Position numbers and translations under genes: made by a program
The notes under the pieces: generated by a model
The model's input: only the letters and a program-made list of their open reading frames with translations
Told to the model about the DNA's origin: nothing
Databases searched by the model: none
From: Trogon surrucura
Taxonomy: Eukaryota > Chordata > Aves > Trogoniformes > Trogonidae
DNA: 64,000 nucleotides
NCBI GenBank assembly: GCA_020746105.1
Contig: CM036617.1
Coordinates: 204,249,971-204,313,970 of the forward strand
Direction: 5' to 3'
In this document: piece after piece, positions 52,001 to 63,038 of the stretch
How the letters are laid out: every line of letters starts with the position of its first letter
Position numbering within the stretch: position 1 is the first letter of the stretch

Positions 52001-55000
52001 CATTAATGGTGGTCTAGTAGTGCTCCTGTAAGTACTATATGGATTTTTTGTTGTTAATGTGGTAATAAGTTTTTCCATGTTTTGGGAGAAACTCATAGAA
52101 GTGAAGACCTATATGAGCGAACACCTTTACCTTACATCAGTCAAAGAAATGGCTCACGCTGCTTGACGACAGGGTAAATGCTACAAAAAGAGCTGTTGGG
52201 GAGGACTGTCAGTACATACGTGAACCTTGTTGACTTCTAAAAAGACAGTAGGATAGTCCTGCTTATTTTGGTGAGGTGGGTGTTGCTGATTAAATGCAGA
52301 TGAGGGTGTTGGGTTTATAGGGGCGGGATTGCACAGCTTGTATTGAAGGTCTCTATCTGATTCCTTCATGTTGGCAACTTCTTGCTTCTGAGGAAAAGGA
52401 GGGAGGGTGCGATTAAGTAGATGATCTGCTTTCTGACTAAACAATATGTTTCATAACTAAGTCGAATAGCAATAGAGTCGTATTTAGACTGATAGAACTC
52501 TGTTTACACACAAATGCCATCAAGTTAAAGTTTGTTTTTATAAGCTGTAGGAATGTTCTGAATAACATGCTTGTGTTTGAGACAGATTTGCATCTTTCTG
52601 GCCCTCTGCAATTACTGTATTAGGTAGCGTGTGTGTGTTTGACTGCCTTAAGATTGAAGTATGTTATCAGGGCAGTGGAGTTGCTTGATGCTTGTAGAGT
52701 ACCAAATAGTACTGAGAGCCACCATTGGCATAGCTGATATTTATAGATATCAAACTTCCCAGATTTTTACCAAACCCAAAGATCTACGGAGGGTGAAATC
52801 ACTCTGTTTGCTTTTGTTTTGTTCAGTTTTATTGTCTTTTTTGTTTCCTTCAGGAATTTGTGTTTTCAGATATGTAAGTCTGTAGCATAAGATTAAAAAA
52901 AAATTCAAATTTAATTAAAACATTTACTCTTTGATTTTTTGCTGCATCTGTGAAGAGATTTGCTGGAAAAGCAGAACTTCCAGTCATGCAGTTGTCAGAG
53001 GGAGAACGTATTTGAAGAATTAGGAGAGCTTAGTAGAAGTGGTTTCAAGGTCTAGGGTTGTTAATATAAGCTATGTAATATGTGTTAAAACATATACTTA
53101 AAAGAAATGCTTTCAGTGATGCAGATTTGGAAGTGTTTTTTAATCTATTTGTTATCTGTACAATTGGACAGCTTTCAATTTATTATATAGGAAATGCCTA
53201 ATAATTAACCCAAGACCTGCTACTCCTAGTGTACATGCTATAAATATCCAGTATGTAGAACAATTTCCCAAAATGTTCATTACAGCATTGTCATTTAAAT
53301 TTTGATCTAAATATGAATTGTCAGTTTTTAAAGTGAGTTGCCACTTAAGTGCAATCTCTGTAAATGCAGCAAGGTTTCCTTCATATTCTGACATATGGTT
53401 TCATGGCCGGTAGGAAAATGAGAATTAAAAGCAGTTCTGGGAAAGAAATGTTAAAGAACACACTCCTTTCCCTTTATTTATTGTTCTATTTCTACTGTAT
53501 TTTTTTCCCCATAGATAAATGGGTAAGTGGATAATCATATCGAGATCCCGTACCAGATCTTTTCTCTGAATGTTAGGAAGACCAATTAACTGTTACTGTC
53601 CAATATTAAATCATAGAGTCATAGAATGCTTTGGGTTGGAAGGGATCCTTAAAGGTCACCCAGTCCAACCTTCCTGCCGTAATACCTGATACAGTTTTAC
53701 AAGTGTATATGTATGATATCTATAGAAGCAAAATGAGTTCAGTGAGTTCATCTCTGCTGTTGTATCTTTATAAAGACATTCTGTAACTGCTGCATTTCCC
53801 CATCATGTCTTAAATCTAGTAAATGCAATTATTATAAGCCAGAATTTGTTTTGTAGGTAGATGAAACAATTGAGTACAGCCAGATACCTAAAAAGACCTC
53901 AGTGTGAAGTTTGGAGGCTACATTCCTTTGGAATCAGGCTAAAGCTTTGTGGGACAGTAAAATCCCTAAAGGAACATAAATCAAGTCAACTATTAAAACA
54001 CCTGTAAAGGGAAAAAAAAAACACTTGTGAGATTCACAACATGTCAATACATGTGACAGTCGGTAACAACTCTGTTGACAAAAACATATAAATAGGGCAG
54101 GGGGAGGAAAAACTAAAATTGAGCTAATGGCAAATGAATTGTAGTCACCACTGTCAAGAGCTCAGGAAATTTTTTTTGCTTATTTCACATTTCTCACCAA
54201 CACCATGATACTTCTGCAAAATAATGAGAATAAAATATAGGGTGAAAACAAGTAACAACAGTGTTAATGTTCTCATTGTGTGTGTTTGGTATCTCTTTAT
54301 GTCTCTCTATCTTTCTATATATGAGAGAAACAAGCATATTATGATAATATAACCTCTTACATAATAACAAGTATAATATGTAATTAATTTTTTATTTGTA
54401 TCTATATACACACATAAATACAAAGGCATGCATTTTCAGTTCCACTTCTTTTGAGATAAGGTAAAAGCAGAGATATTTGAAATTGGTAATGAAAGTGAGA
54501 CAAAATCATCGTTTTGACAGGATTTAAAAAGACTGAGAAAATCCTGAGGGACTAGAAGAGGAAAAAAAGTGAGGATGGAGGAAATTCACTGTGTAAGAGC
54601 TAGAGGCCTTTAATTCTGAAAAATTACATTTTTTGAAGTTGATACAAGGGAAATATATTTAATGGTACATAAGCATAACACCTAGCATTTACTTCTTAGG
54701 AGGTCCAGAAGTTTAAAAGCTTAGTGAGGTTTGAAGTCTTAAGAATTCATATGAATGCCTTTCTTTCATAAGCCAGCTACTAACTTGAGAATAACAAATA
54801 GCCTCTGTAGTCGCTCTGCACTAGATTGAGTTGCATATTCTTTGAAATAGCTTGTGCTATTCACTATATCTGGACTAGGGGTCATTGAAGGGGCAATTTC
54901 GTTACTCTGAAATCAGTGTTGCTGGATTTTGTCTTCATGCAAAAATGATTTTATACTCAGAATACTTGATTTTCTGGGACATAGATACTTAAAATGTTAT

Positions 55001-58000
55001 TTGGGGTAGTTCATGTGGTTATGGATTATTTAGTTTTACAAAAGGCAAGAGGGAAATTGAAAACACTAAGCAACTTTTTATCGTGAAATCATAGAATGGT
55101 TTATTTTGGTAGGAACCTTAAAGATCATCTAGCTCCAAGCCCCCTGCTACTTACACTCTTGATTGTGCTTGTTGAGCAGCTACTCTAGTGGTATGTCTGT
55201 ATCATATTATGTGTAGAAATAATCATTCTGGTTCTGTTTGGAGATTTTAATTTTTAAGGTCTTGTGTTCATACAGAAAACTGTTTTGTACCAACCTCTGA
55301 GATCATTGCTGTAGAAGAAACAGAATTTAACAAGAAACAGCGTAATATTGGCAAATGGCAAAAAATGGCAAAGCCACATGCTTTCACAGGTAAGGCAGAC
55401 TGAGTGTCAGGATGCTTGTGCAGGACGTACTTTTTGGCAGACTTAAAAGGAATCCTCAGAATTTTTTAACAGAAATGATGCATTTTAAAAAAAAAAAAAA
55501 AAAGACAAAAACCCAGAACACCTCCCCCCCAAAACACAACCACCAAAAAACCTCACCGTAGAAATGCCCACAAATAAAAACCCAAAACGCACAAAACCAA
55601 CTGACCGAACTCCTATGAAAAATCTGTCAGTTTACATTTAAAGATTCTTATTTTGGAAAATTGAACCATTCATTTAAGAATGCATGTTGTATTCAGTTAT
55701 TTAATGAAATCCTAACTGATGTCTGAGGTTTCTGGTGCTGAATGACTGTGAAGCAGGACACTTCTTTTCTACTGCTGGACTAGGAAGTGGAGGGGCTGTA
55801 AAAATGAGTCTTAAATGGTTGAGGGTTTTTTTAAATTATCCCTGACCATGAGAAGGTGTGCATCTAGAAGTTCTTTGTATTATTGACTGCATTCTTAAGA
55901 CTAAGTACTAGAAATAAATTTCTGTTTCTTTGGGAGAACAAGTGGTGACTTCTGTGCTGCAAAGCTGGGGCACATGTGATTGCTCCCATGCCAGGATTTT
56001 ATATTGTGGAGGACTTTCCTCATATTTAGACCTTCAGTAACAATAACTGGTGTTAATATGGATTGAAAGGTAAGGGTGCTTCTTGTATCAACAGCCTAGT
56101 TCTTAATGCACAAGAAAACTAAATCTTTTTTCTCAGATCTCAGCTCTGTGAAATTAAATTCACCCTGTTGTTACACGGGAGCTGATGTGAGCATTTGGTT
56201 TATGCTCTTAAGCTTATGGCATTTTGTATTGTATAGACATTGCAGACTTCAATATGGGTAAAATACTGTATAAGGTCAGCAAACTTTTGCATGTCCGTAA
56301 TCAATTTATGGAGAATGGGTTGTATTTGGTTTAAAAAGAAATTTATGTTTGGGTATCTGCTATAAGGTAAAGACCTAGGTGCAAGTGTTTTCATTATGTT
56401 TTCATTTTGACTTTTTCAAATGTCCTGTTCACACTCTGAATACTTCTGCCATTTGCACAAATATGTAATTAATACTTTTTTTCCCCAAAGGCAGCTATTC
56501 TGGAGATCTCTCTGAAATGCATTTGTCATTTCACAAAACTGTCTCATGGTACCTCTTTTTCCTTTCTTAATTTATTTTATTTTAATAGTGTATTACGTGA
56601 AGAAATCCCGAAATCACCGCTGGCGGTGCAGTGATGTGACGTTTTGGTGTGTTGATGAACACCTGTGTAATCAGTGGATACAGGCGCTGAAAGAATCACT
56701 AGAAATGCAGAGTAAGTTTGACTAAGCCACTGACATTTGTAGCATTGTTTTTCATGCTTGTGTGTCATTTAATTTTATGTTGCTATATCTGCTTTTTAAA
56801 GCTCTTAAGAGCAGCTTGTGCTCAAAAGTTAAGGGAGTTGAGAGTTGAAGTGTCTCCTCCTTATCAGTACTACTTTATCTTGCATATTTGGTGAGTTGTC
56901 CCGAGTGTTTAATCAGCCAGGATTATAGGTGTCATTCAGTTTTGCCCAGACCTGAATATTTTCACAAAATAGGGACATACTAGAAACTTAGCAGAGGCTT
57001 TAAGTGACTGTAGCTTTGGAGAAAGTAAAGGGCAAATGTAAGCGCAGAGATTTGAGGTACTTTGGAGATCTGAGAATAAGGATTATAACAATTGTAAGAT
57101 TTATGGGTGGCTTTTCTTGTGTCTGTCTCACCTTTGCAGGTCATCAACAATGTGCCTTATGTAGTAAGAGTTCCCATTAATCATTCCTGGGACTTTTGGA
57201 CATCAACTTTTTGGAAGGCTGAAAGTAGTTTGAAGGAGTTACTCCTGAAGGACATGCCTTGAGAGATGTCAGGGAGCAGCAGGTGCAGAGCAGCTCCATG
57301 ACAGGGGAGGGCAAGGATGACCATAGCACAGGCTGCCCTGGCTGCAGTCCCAGTGTGTCTGAGCAGGGATGGAGATAACAGCAGGTCTGACTGACAGCCC
57401 AGATGAGGTCAAGTCTTCAGGTCCATCCAGGGAGGCCAGACATGAGCAGCAGGAGCTGGAGTCAGGCCTGGAGTTTAGCTACCTACAGCAGAGGTCTGGG
57501 CTTAATCTGAGACACAGAGCCAGAGAAAGGACTGAGTGCAAGTATGTCTGCGATGTGACTCAGGCTCACAGAGCAAAAATGGATATTTGACAGAAATTCT
57601 TCTGAACTTGCATTGGAAGCATGCATCTTACTAATTCCATTGAATATGTTACACGATGTATCTGACTTCCACTAACATTTTTCAAAATACAGCGTTTGTG
57701 CACCCATTCACTCTTTGTGGGAGATGGAGACTGGGCAGTAATCTCTGAGTGCAGGTGTTCGTTCTGTTGGTAACAAACCGTATCAGAAAAGGTCACAGGT
57801 TCTCAGAGAGGTGAATGGTGCTTTGCACGTGTGGCAGCTTAAAACCATTCAAACAGTCTAGCTTGGGTGGATTTATTATGCAAGTGTGTTGATGCAATAA
57901 CTCTGTTTTATTCTTTCCTTTTTAAATAGTAATTTAAAATGCTACCTGAGGAAGTTCAGGGAATATTATAACAGATCTTCGTGTTCTATACAAAAAAGGA

Positions 58001-61000
58001 AGGCTCTGTAGGTGCGGCAGGCATTGCTGTTTTGTGTATGTTAGTACAGAGATGTAATAATTGTCTTCATTGCCACCACCAGTGTAAATCCATAACTAAA
58101 CAAATTTGAGATAGTGATATCAAAGGTGTTTTCTGGGGGGAAGGGGTTCCACTACACGGCAAGCACTTGCTGTGGAGCGTGTAGTTTTGTGGGGTATTCT
58201 TGTGTCTTTATCATAGAAAGGAAATACATTTTATGTATGCTACCAAAGCAAAATCATTTTTTAAATAAATTAATGTGAAAGTATTTCTATGTATGCTTTC
58301 CTGTTGCTGCCCTCAGTTTGTCTTTTGTGTTGTATGCCTGTGATAGAGCTGTGCCTCAGCAGGAAGGTGCCGCAACAATCACCTGAATAAGAATTCGTGA
58401 GACATGGAGTCAAATGAAATAATTCTGAATTTCACTTGCTGTCTTATTACCAGTTGGTTCAGTACTGTCACTGTCCTCACTATAACAAAGAGGATAGATA
58501 AAGCAGGGTTTTATAGCTCTCTGATAAAGAGTTATAGAGTTACAGTAGCTAATAAAGAGTTATACAAGGCTTGTGTGCTGCGTTCGCTTTGGTGTTTGCA
58601 GGTTTATTTTTGTATAGCTTGTTGAATTTTTGTGTTGTGCACAGAAGTGGTTACTATAATGTTTTTCCTGACTGCAGAGTCTAGACCAAAGCATTTGCTT
58701 GTGTATATTAATCCGTATGGAGGAAAGCGCCAAGGAAAGAGGATTTATGAACAGAAAGTAGCTCCACTCTTCAGTCTGGCATCTATTTCCACTGATGTTG
58801 TTAGTGAGTAATGAATATTTTAATTTCTTAGTAAACACAGTATAAACTCTTTAAAACATCGCTGAGTAGCTTAAGTTCTTTCTGTTACTTACCTTTTCTC
58901 ACTAAGGAAATGAAACTAAGTATCAGAGAAGGAGTGATTCTAGTGTAGGCAATCGGATAAATGGTGACCTTATATCAATTTTCTGCTTGCTAAACTAAAA
59001 CTTCTGGTACCTCCGAGCTGCTTAAGCCTTCATTTATAAGATACTGCTTTTCTTCTCTTTTTCAGTTTTACTATTAAAACTGTTTGTTCATTTGCGCAAC
59101 TTTTTAGTGAATTATTTTTCCATATGTACTGCAGGGCATGCTCTTTCAGTTCTTTCCTTGGCATAAAATTTTTTGAAACACATTTTATGGGCAGGCTGTT
59201 TTATGGTCACATTGGTAATAGAATCATGTTTAGTAATTCATTAATAACATTTTAATTATTATATATTATATACCATTTTATAATAGTGATTTTTGTGTTT
59301 TTCTTCTTAGTAACTGAACATGCTAACCATGCTAAGGACAATTTATTTGAAGTTAATATTAATAAATATGATGGGTAAGTATCTTCACTTGCTTTTTTTT
59401 TCCTAGTTGGTATATTCTGTAATCTGTCAGTCTTTTCCCTAATTTAAAATGGGTTGCTGATAGGTTTATTGCAACAGCTGGAAGTTTTGTTGCATATTCC
59501 TTCTCCTGGAAGATCTATTTTTAGGAGTATCGAAGGGAAACTAAACTATTTCAGTAAACTTATTCAATATATGACATATTCAAACATAGTGTAACAATGT
59601 TTACGTGAGGTTTGTGTTCGGAAGATGAACGTAAGTTTAATTCTCCTTATCCAGAAGTTGAGCATTTTGTGGTAGCTCGAAAGCTACCCTGAAATATTTT
59701 GTGGTATAGGTGATCTTGATACATACTTGAGTCCAGAACATTACATCAGTAGCGTTCAGCCTTGTGTGTGAAAACCGTGAACCATTTACAAACATTTCAG
59801 ATAGTTTTTGCTGCGTAGGACTGTTCAAATAATGGCCACATCTTGGCTTTATTTGTGTGTTGTTGGGGAATTACTGTTTTAAAAGAAGACCTAACTGAAT
59901 GCTGAAGTTGCGTTCTGTTATTAAATGTGCTGTAGAAACAGAATATTTTAGTAAGCAAGCTCGTCATTCCAGTTTCCAGTTCATGACATGAAACAAGTTA
60001 CATGAGTGGAAAACCATGAAAATATGCACAGAACCTGTGCACATAAACTCTCATAAATATAGTATTTTAAAATTGTACCTTGTTGTGCTTCTTGACAACT
60101 ACATTTAAACTGGTAAATTGCGAAAATGAAGCACTTCTTGTCTTTTCAAAGTACTTTTGCTAGAGGAGCAAATCTCTATGCATTATATAAATCAAGTGAG
60201 GGCATGATGGTAACGAATTGTGATAAGAAACTACGTTCACAGGTTGAATTCCTAGACTTCATCTACTTAAAATGGGTTGACTTGAGCAGTTTTGACTATA
60301 CCTAGGTTTTTCTTAATTTTGCTGAAGTGCAAGGAAGAAAAACTGGGATCCTAGAAACAAAACTACGTAAGATTTTCGCTTTTCATCTGACTTAGTGATT
60401 TGAAATAGGTAATACTGATGGTTGGTGAAATTCCAAATCGGAGCAGAAAAGGGAAGCCTGTGTCACAGAGTCGTAGAATTGCCTAGATTGGAAAAGATGT
60501 TTAAGGTCATGGAGTCCAATTGTTATTTACCTCAGATGGCATCTTTAAACCTCTTGTGTGTGTTTCTTATTTCTTCTTCCCATTTCCCCTTACAAGATTT
60601 ACTTATGGTGAGTGTAGTAAACTAATAGCTCAGTAATAGAACATCTTCTCTTTAAAGACAGTTACTTAAAATATTCAGTTGCAATATAACAGGTGTTTGT
60701 TCGTTGTTGTGCAGAATGACTAGAGCATGCTGGAATATTGTGCAGGTAACGACTGTGTTTTGAGTAAGTCTGGTATGTATGAATCACTATCCTTCCTCAT
60801 CCATATGGCTGTTCCACAAGCCTTTGCAAAACTGTTTCGGGTAGTATTTTTCCTAGTTTTTGAATTAGTTCACAGAAGGGACTGTAATTCTTTTAAAAGT
60901 CCTTTAGCATATGCAGACCCTTGAGTGATCGTCCTTGTCACCAATCTCTAACTGTACGTTGAGCTGTTGACCACTACACTCTATGTGACCATCCAGCCAG

Positions 61001-63038
61001 TTCTTCATCTATCAGAGAGATTACCCATGAAACCCGTATCTGTCCCATTTAGAGAGAAGGCTGTTGTGGGGGACTGTGTCAAAGGCCTTGCAGAAGTCCA
61101 GATAGATGATGTCCATTGCTCTTCCTGTGTCCGCTGATGTAGCCGCTCCATCATAGAAGGCCACTAGGTTGGTCAGGCAGGACTTGGCCTTACTGAAGCT
61201 CTGCTGGCTCGAATCCTTTTCCTGTCCTCCACGTGCCTTAGCAGAGCTTCTAGGAGCATCTGTTCCATGATCTTCCCAGGTGCAGAGGTGATGCTGACAG
61301 GTTGATAGTTCCCAGGGTCCTTCTTTCTGCCCTTTTTTAGAAATGGGTGCGATGTTCCCTTTTTTCCAATCACTAGGGACTTTACCTGACTGTCATGATT
61401 TTTTGTGTATCATGGAGAGTGGCTTGGCAGTTACATCAGCCAAATCCCTTGGGACTCTGGGTTGCATTTCGTCAAGTCCCGTAGACTCGGGTAGATCTGT
61501 CTTGCAGTAGTTCTTGGCTAGGGCCCTTCACACGTGAATTTGGTCATGCTGATACTGTGCATGTGAACTTTTTTCTCTGACAACATTTACCTTTGATAGG
61601 TATAGACATTGATATCACTGTTATCTCTGAGCCTGGATGTAGCATTTGTTACAAATAGACAACATTGACCTTGAACTGATGTGGAAATTAAGCTATGAGA
61701 AGTTAATTATAAAATGAAAACCAACTTTTTCTCCCTTCCAGGCTTTTAGATCTTGACTTGGAGTTGGACAGTGTATATTTTTAAGACTGTCCTTTCCTTT
61801 CATGAAAAAAATTACTGGGTTTTTCAAGCTTTCCTTCTGCTGAAAATACAACAATAAGTAGATTTAAATCATCAAAACTTAAAAATTAAACAACCTAACG
61901 TCCTGTGAAATAAATGCACATTGTGTAGTAGATGTTTCTCACTGTGTGGAAGAGTAAGTATTAGTTCATGCACTGCAAATGGTTGCTAGAGATAATGGTA
62001 AACATTCCAAAACATATACTGGGGACTGCACGCATAACTTTGGATTTGTCATGTGACTCATTTTTAAAATGTATTTGAATTAGTTTTTCAGTTAAAGAAT
62101 GTTTGTGCCTTTAGAGTTCAAGGTGTGCATTTTATTACTGTGCATTAAATGTATGCTGCTGTAAAATAGTCTTTTACTTCCTAGTCTTTGCTTGGCTGTG
62201 GACTCTCTGCTGAGCTTTAACATATTGAGGATCTGTGTAGCTGCTGCACCAGCTCTGACCTGAATTAAGTTTACAAAACAAAGTTTTGCGTCTGGTAACA
62301 TTTAGAACTCTGTGTTTCATTATGAGTGGTTCTGTAGATATACATGACTTCTGTCTGTTTGATGGGCTCTCAGCATGTTCAAAAGAGCATGCAAGCATGC
62401 ACTCTTCTGTTTTTTGACTTTTGTATAGTGTATATCCCTATTAAATTAATAGTGTAAAATATACTTCTGCCTGAAGTCCCAAATGCTAACTTTTCCCTTT
62501 TTATTGAAGGTACTCTATTTCCATTTTGTTTACTTAGGAAGCTGTATGTATGGTGCTGTCCAGTGTTTTCATTGTATAGTGAATTTCCACTGGTATTTGT
62601 CTGTCTGCACACAGCAGTAGAGGATAAAGATACTTTATTAGGTTGCGTTCCAACGTGGTGGTTTTTTTCCCTAACATTACAGACATGACTAGGTGCATTT
62701 GCAGTTGTGTAGCTTGATTTTTTTTTTTTCCTGCTTTTTGTTAGTTGCCAAGTTGACTGTGGGCATTCTGTAAAAATGGAGGAGGAGAATGGAACAACTA
62801 TTTTTCATGTGCCTAGTGCATGCCCTAAGTAGAACACTTGCTGTGTTGTTTATTGACTGTTAGTGTGCATTCTAATTTGTGTTTCCTGGCAGTGTTGTTT
62901 GTGTTGGTGGGGACGGCACGTTCAGTGAAGTGATGCATGGTCTCATTGGAAGAATTCAGAAGGACTCTGGCATAGACCAAAATAATCCCAAAGCACCGTT
63001 AGTCCAGTGCAATATAAGGATTGGCATAATTCCTGCTG
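45898..63038 (+). CDS. CERK: CERK, ceramide kinase, 5' part of the coding region (exons 1-6)
   Basis: Ceramide kinase phosphorylates ceramide to ceramide-1-phosphate using ATP and calcium at Golgi and plasma membranes. Six exons join in frame (139 + 114 + 123 + 126 + 64 + 146 nt; 237 codons plus one base) with GT-AG borders. Residues 1 to about 125 form the N-terminal PH domain, with SEIIAVEE and VTFWC as in the mammalian enzyme. The diacylglycerol-kinase-like catalytic domain starts at about residue 128 with PKHLLVYINPYGGK and continues through RIYEQKVAPLF to VCVGGDGTFSEV, the nucleotide-binding signature, and RIGIIPAG. The remaining roughly 300 residues lie beyond the right edge. The gene stands divergent to TBC1D22A, as in human. 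Identification is from remembered family sequence. Confidence 0.96.
47223..47386 (-). repeat. CR1 LINE 3' fragment
   Basis: Reverse-oriented CR1 tail: TATAGAATCATAGAATGGCC, then CTGGAAGGGACCTTAG, then CATGGGCAGGGACACC and CTCCAGGGAGGGGGCAGCC. Short and 5' truncated. Confidence 0.92.
53152..53394 (-). CDS. Unidentified small ORF with one predicted membrane segment
   Basis: An 80-codon ATG-to-TAA frame antisense to CERK intron 1. Composition is protein-like rather than repeat-like. Residues 1-47 are polar; residues 48-66 (YWIFIACTLGVAGLGLIIR) could cross a membrane once, followed by a basic tail (HFLYNKLK). A pyrimidine-AG acceptor-like site (TTTCTTTCCCAG) lies about 43 nt upstream on the minus strand, and a stop codon closes the frame two codons before the ATG. 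I do not recognise the family. It could be a remnant of a processed gene, a lineage-specific microprotein or chance. Confidence 0.2.
   Translation of the reverse strand: MSEYEGNLAAFTEIALKWQLTLKTDNSYLDQNLNDNAVMNILGNCSTYWIFIACTLGVAGLGLIIRHFLYNKLKAVQLYR
53612..53690 (-). repeat. CR1 LINE 3' tail
   Basis: About 80 bp: ATCATAGAGTCATAGAATGC, TTTGGGTTGGAAGGGATCC and CAGTCCAACCTTCCTGCC. An extremely 5'-truncated copy. Confidence 0.88.
55084..55147 (-). repeat. CR1 LINE 3' tail
   Basis: About 64 bp: AAATCATAGAATGGTTTATT, then GGAACCTTAAAGATCATCTA and CCAAGCCCCCTGCT. It ends 128 bp before CERK exon 2. Confidence 0.85.
55276..55389 (+). CDS. CERK: CERK coding exon 2
   Basis: Residues 47-84, containing FVPTSEIIAVEETEF and GKWQKMAKPHAFT, part of the PH domain. 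The acceptor is weak-looking (TTCATACAG); the donor is ACAG|GTAAGG. A CR1 fragment lies 130 bp upstream and a run of 17 A about 100 nt downstream. Confidence 0.95.
55484..55600 (+). repeat. A-run and C/A-rich tract
   Basis: Seventeen A in a row then about 100 bp of nearly pure A and C with units such as AAAACCC and CCACCAAAAAACC, starting about 95 nt downstream of the CERK exon 2 donor. Confidence 0.85.
56589..56711 (+). CDS. CERK: CERK coding exon 3
   Basis: Residues 85-125, reading VYYVKKSRNHRWRCSDVTFW and on to the end of the PH domain (DEHLCNQWIQALKESLEMQ). The acceptor is TTTTAATAG and the donor CAGA|GTAAGT. The final PH-domain helix with its conserved Trp (NQWIQAL) is present. Confidence 0.95.
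58678..58803 (+). CDS. CERK: CERK coding exon 4
   Basis: Residues 126-167. It opens the catalytic domain: SRPKHLLVYINPYGGKRQGK, where the NPxGGK motif at residues 137-142 is typical of lipid kinases of the diacylglycerol kinase superfamily, followed by RIYEQKVAPLFSLASISTDV. The acceptor is TGACTGCAG and the donor GTTA|GTGAGT. Confidence 0.96.
59311..59374 (+). CDS. CERK: CERK coding exon 5
   Basis: A 64 nt exon, residues 168-188: ITEHANHAKDNLFEVNINKY followed by Asp. It matches the TEHANxAK segment of ceramide and sphingosine kinases. The acceptor is TTCTTCTTAG and the donor ATGG|GTAAGT. Confidence 0.95.
60461..60530 (-). repeat. CR1 LINE 3' tail
   Basis: About 70 bp of diverged reverse CR1 terminus: CACAGAGTCGTAGAATTGCC and GTTTAAGGTCATGGAGTCCA. 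It may be the 3' end of the same element as the RT fragment 400 bp to the right, since both are on the minus strand in the right order. Confidence 0.65.
60925..61512 (-). repeat. CR1-type LINE reverse transcriptase fragment
   Basis: Minus-strand translation gives RT blocks in order: a degraded start near MQPRVPRDLADVTAKPLSMI, then FLKKGRKKDPGNYQPVSITS, PGKIMEQMLLEALLRHVEDR, and IIYLDFCKAFDTVPHNSLLS followed by an ELAGWSHRV-like remnant. Frameshifts separate the blocks. It is a different CR1 lineage from the 38.7 kb copy (CKAFDTVPHN rather than SKAFDPISHH). Dead copy in CERK intron 5, antisense to the gene. Confidence 0.85.
62893..63038 (+). CDS. CERK: CERK coding exon 6
   Basis: Residues 189-237. 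It carries the catalytic signature VCVGGDGTFSEVMHGLIGR; the GGDG core binds the ATP phosphates and its mutation abolishes human CERK activity. As I remember it the human enzyme has GGDGM here, while this one has GGDGT as in diacylglycerol and sphingosine kinases. The exon ends at RIGIIPA with one base of the next codon and the donor CTG|GTAAGA. Exon 7 (expected to start near STDCVCYST) is outside the window. Confidence 0.96.

Larger units (their letters stand above)
46037..55275 (+). other. CERK: CERK intron 1
   Basis: A 9.2 kb intron. Its first 550 bp belong to the CpG island. It contains three reverse-oriented CR1 tails (47.2, 53.6 and 55.1 kb), T/G-rich tracts near 49.83 and 51.66 kb, an AT palindrome near 46.71 kb and an unexplained antisense open frame at 53.15-53.39 kb. 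The rest shows nothing recognisable. Confidence 0.9.
55390..62892 (+). other. CERK: CERK introns 2-5
   Basis: Introns 2 (55390-56588), 3 (56712-58677), 4 (58804-59310) and 5 (59375-62892). Intron 2 opens with an A-run and a C/A-rich tract. Intron 3 has a GC-richer block at 57.25-57.57 kb that may be an old unclassified repeat. Intron 5 carries antisense CR1 reverse-transcriptase sequence. Confidence 0.9.
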
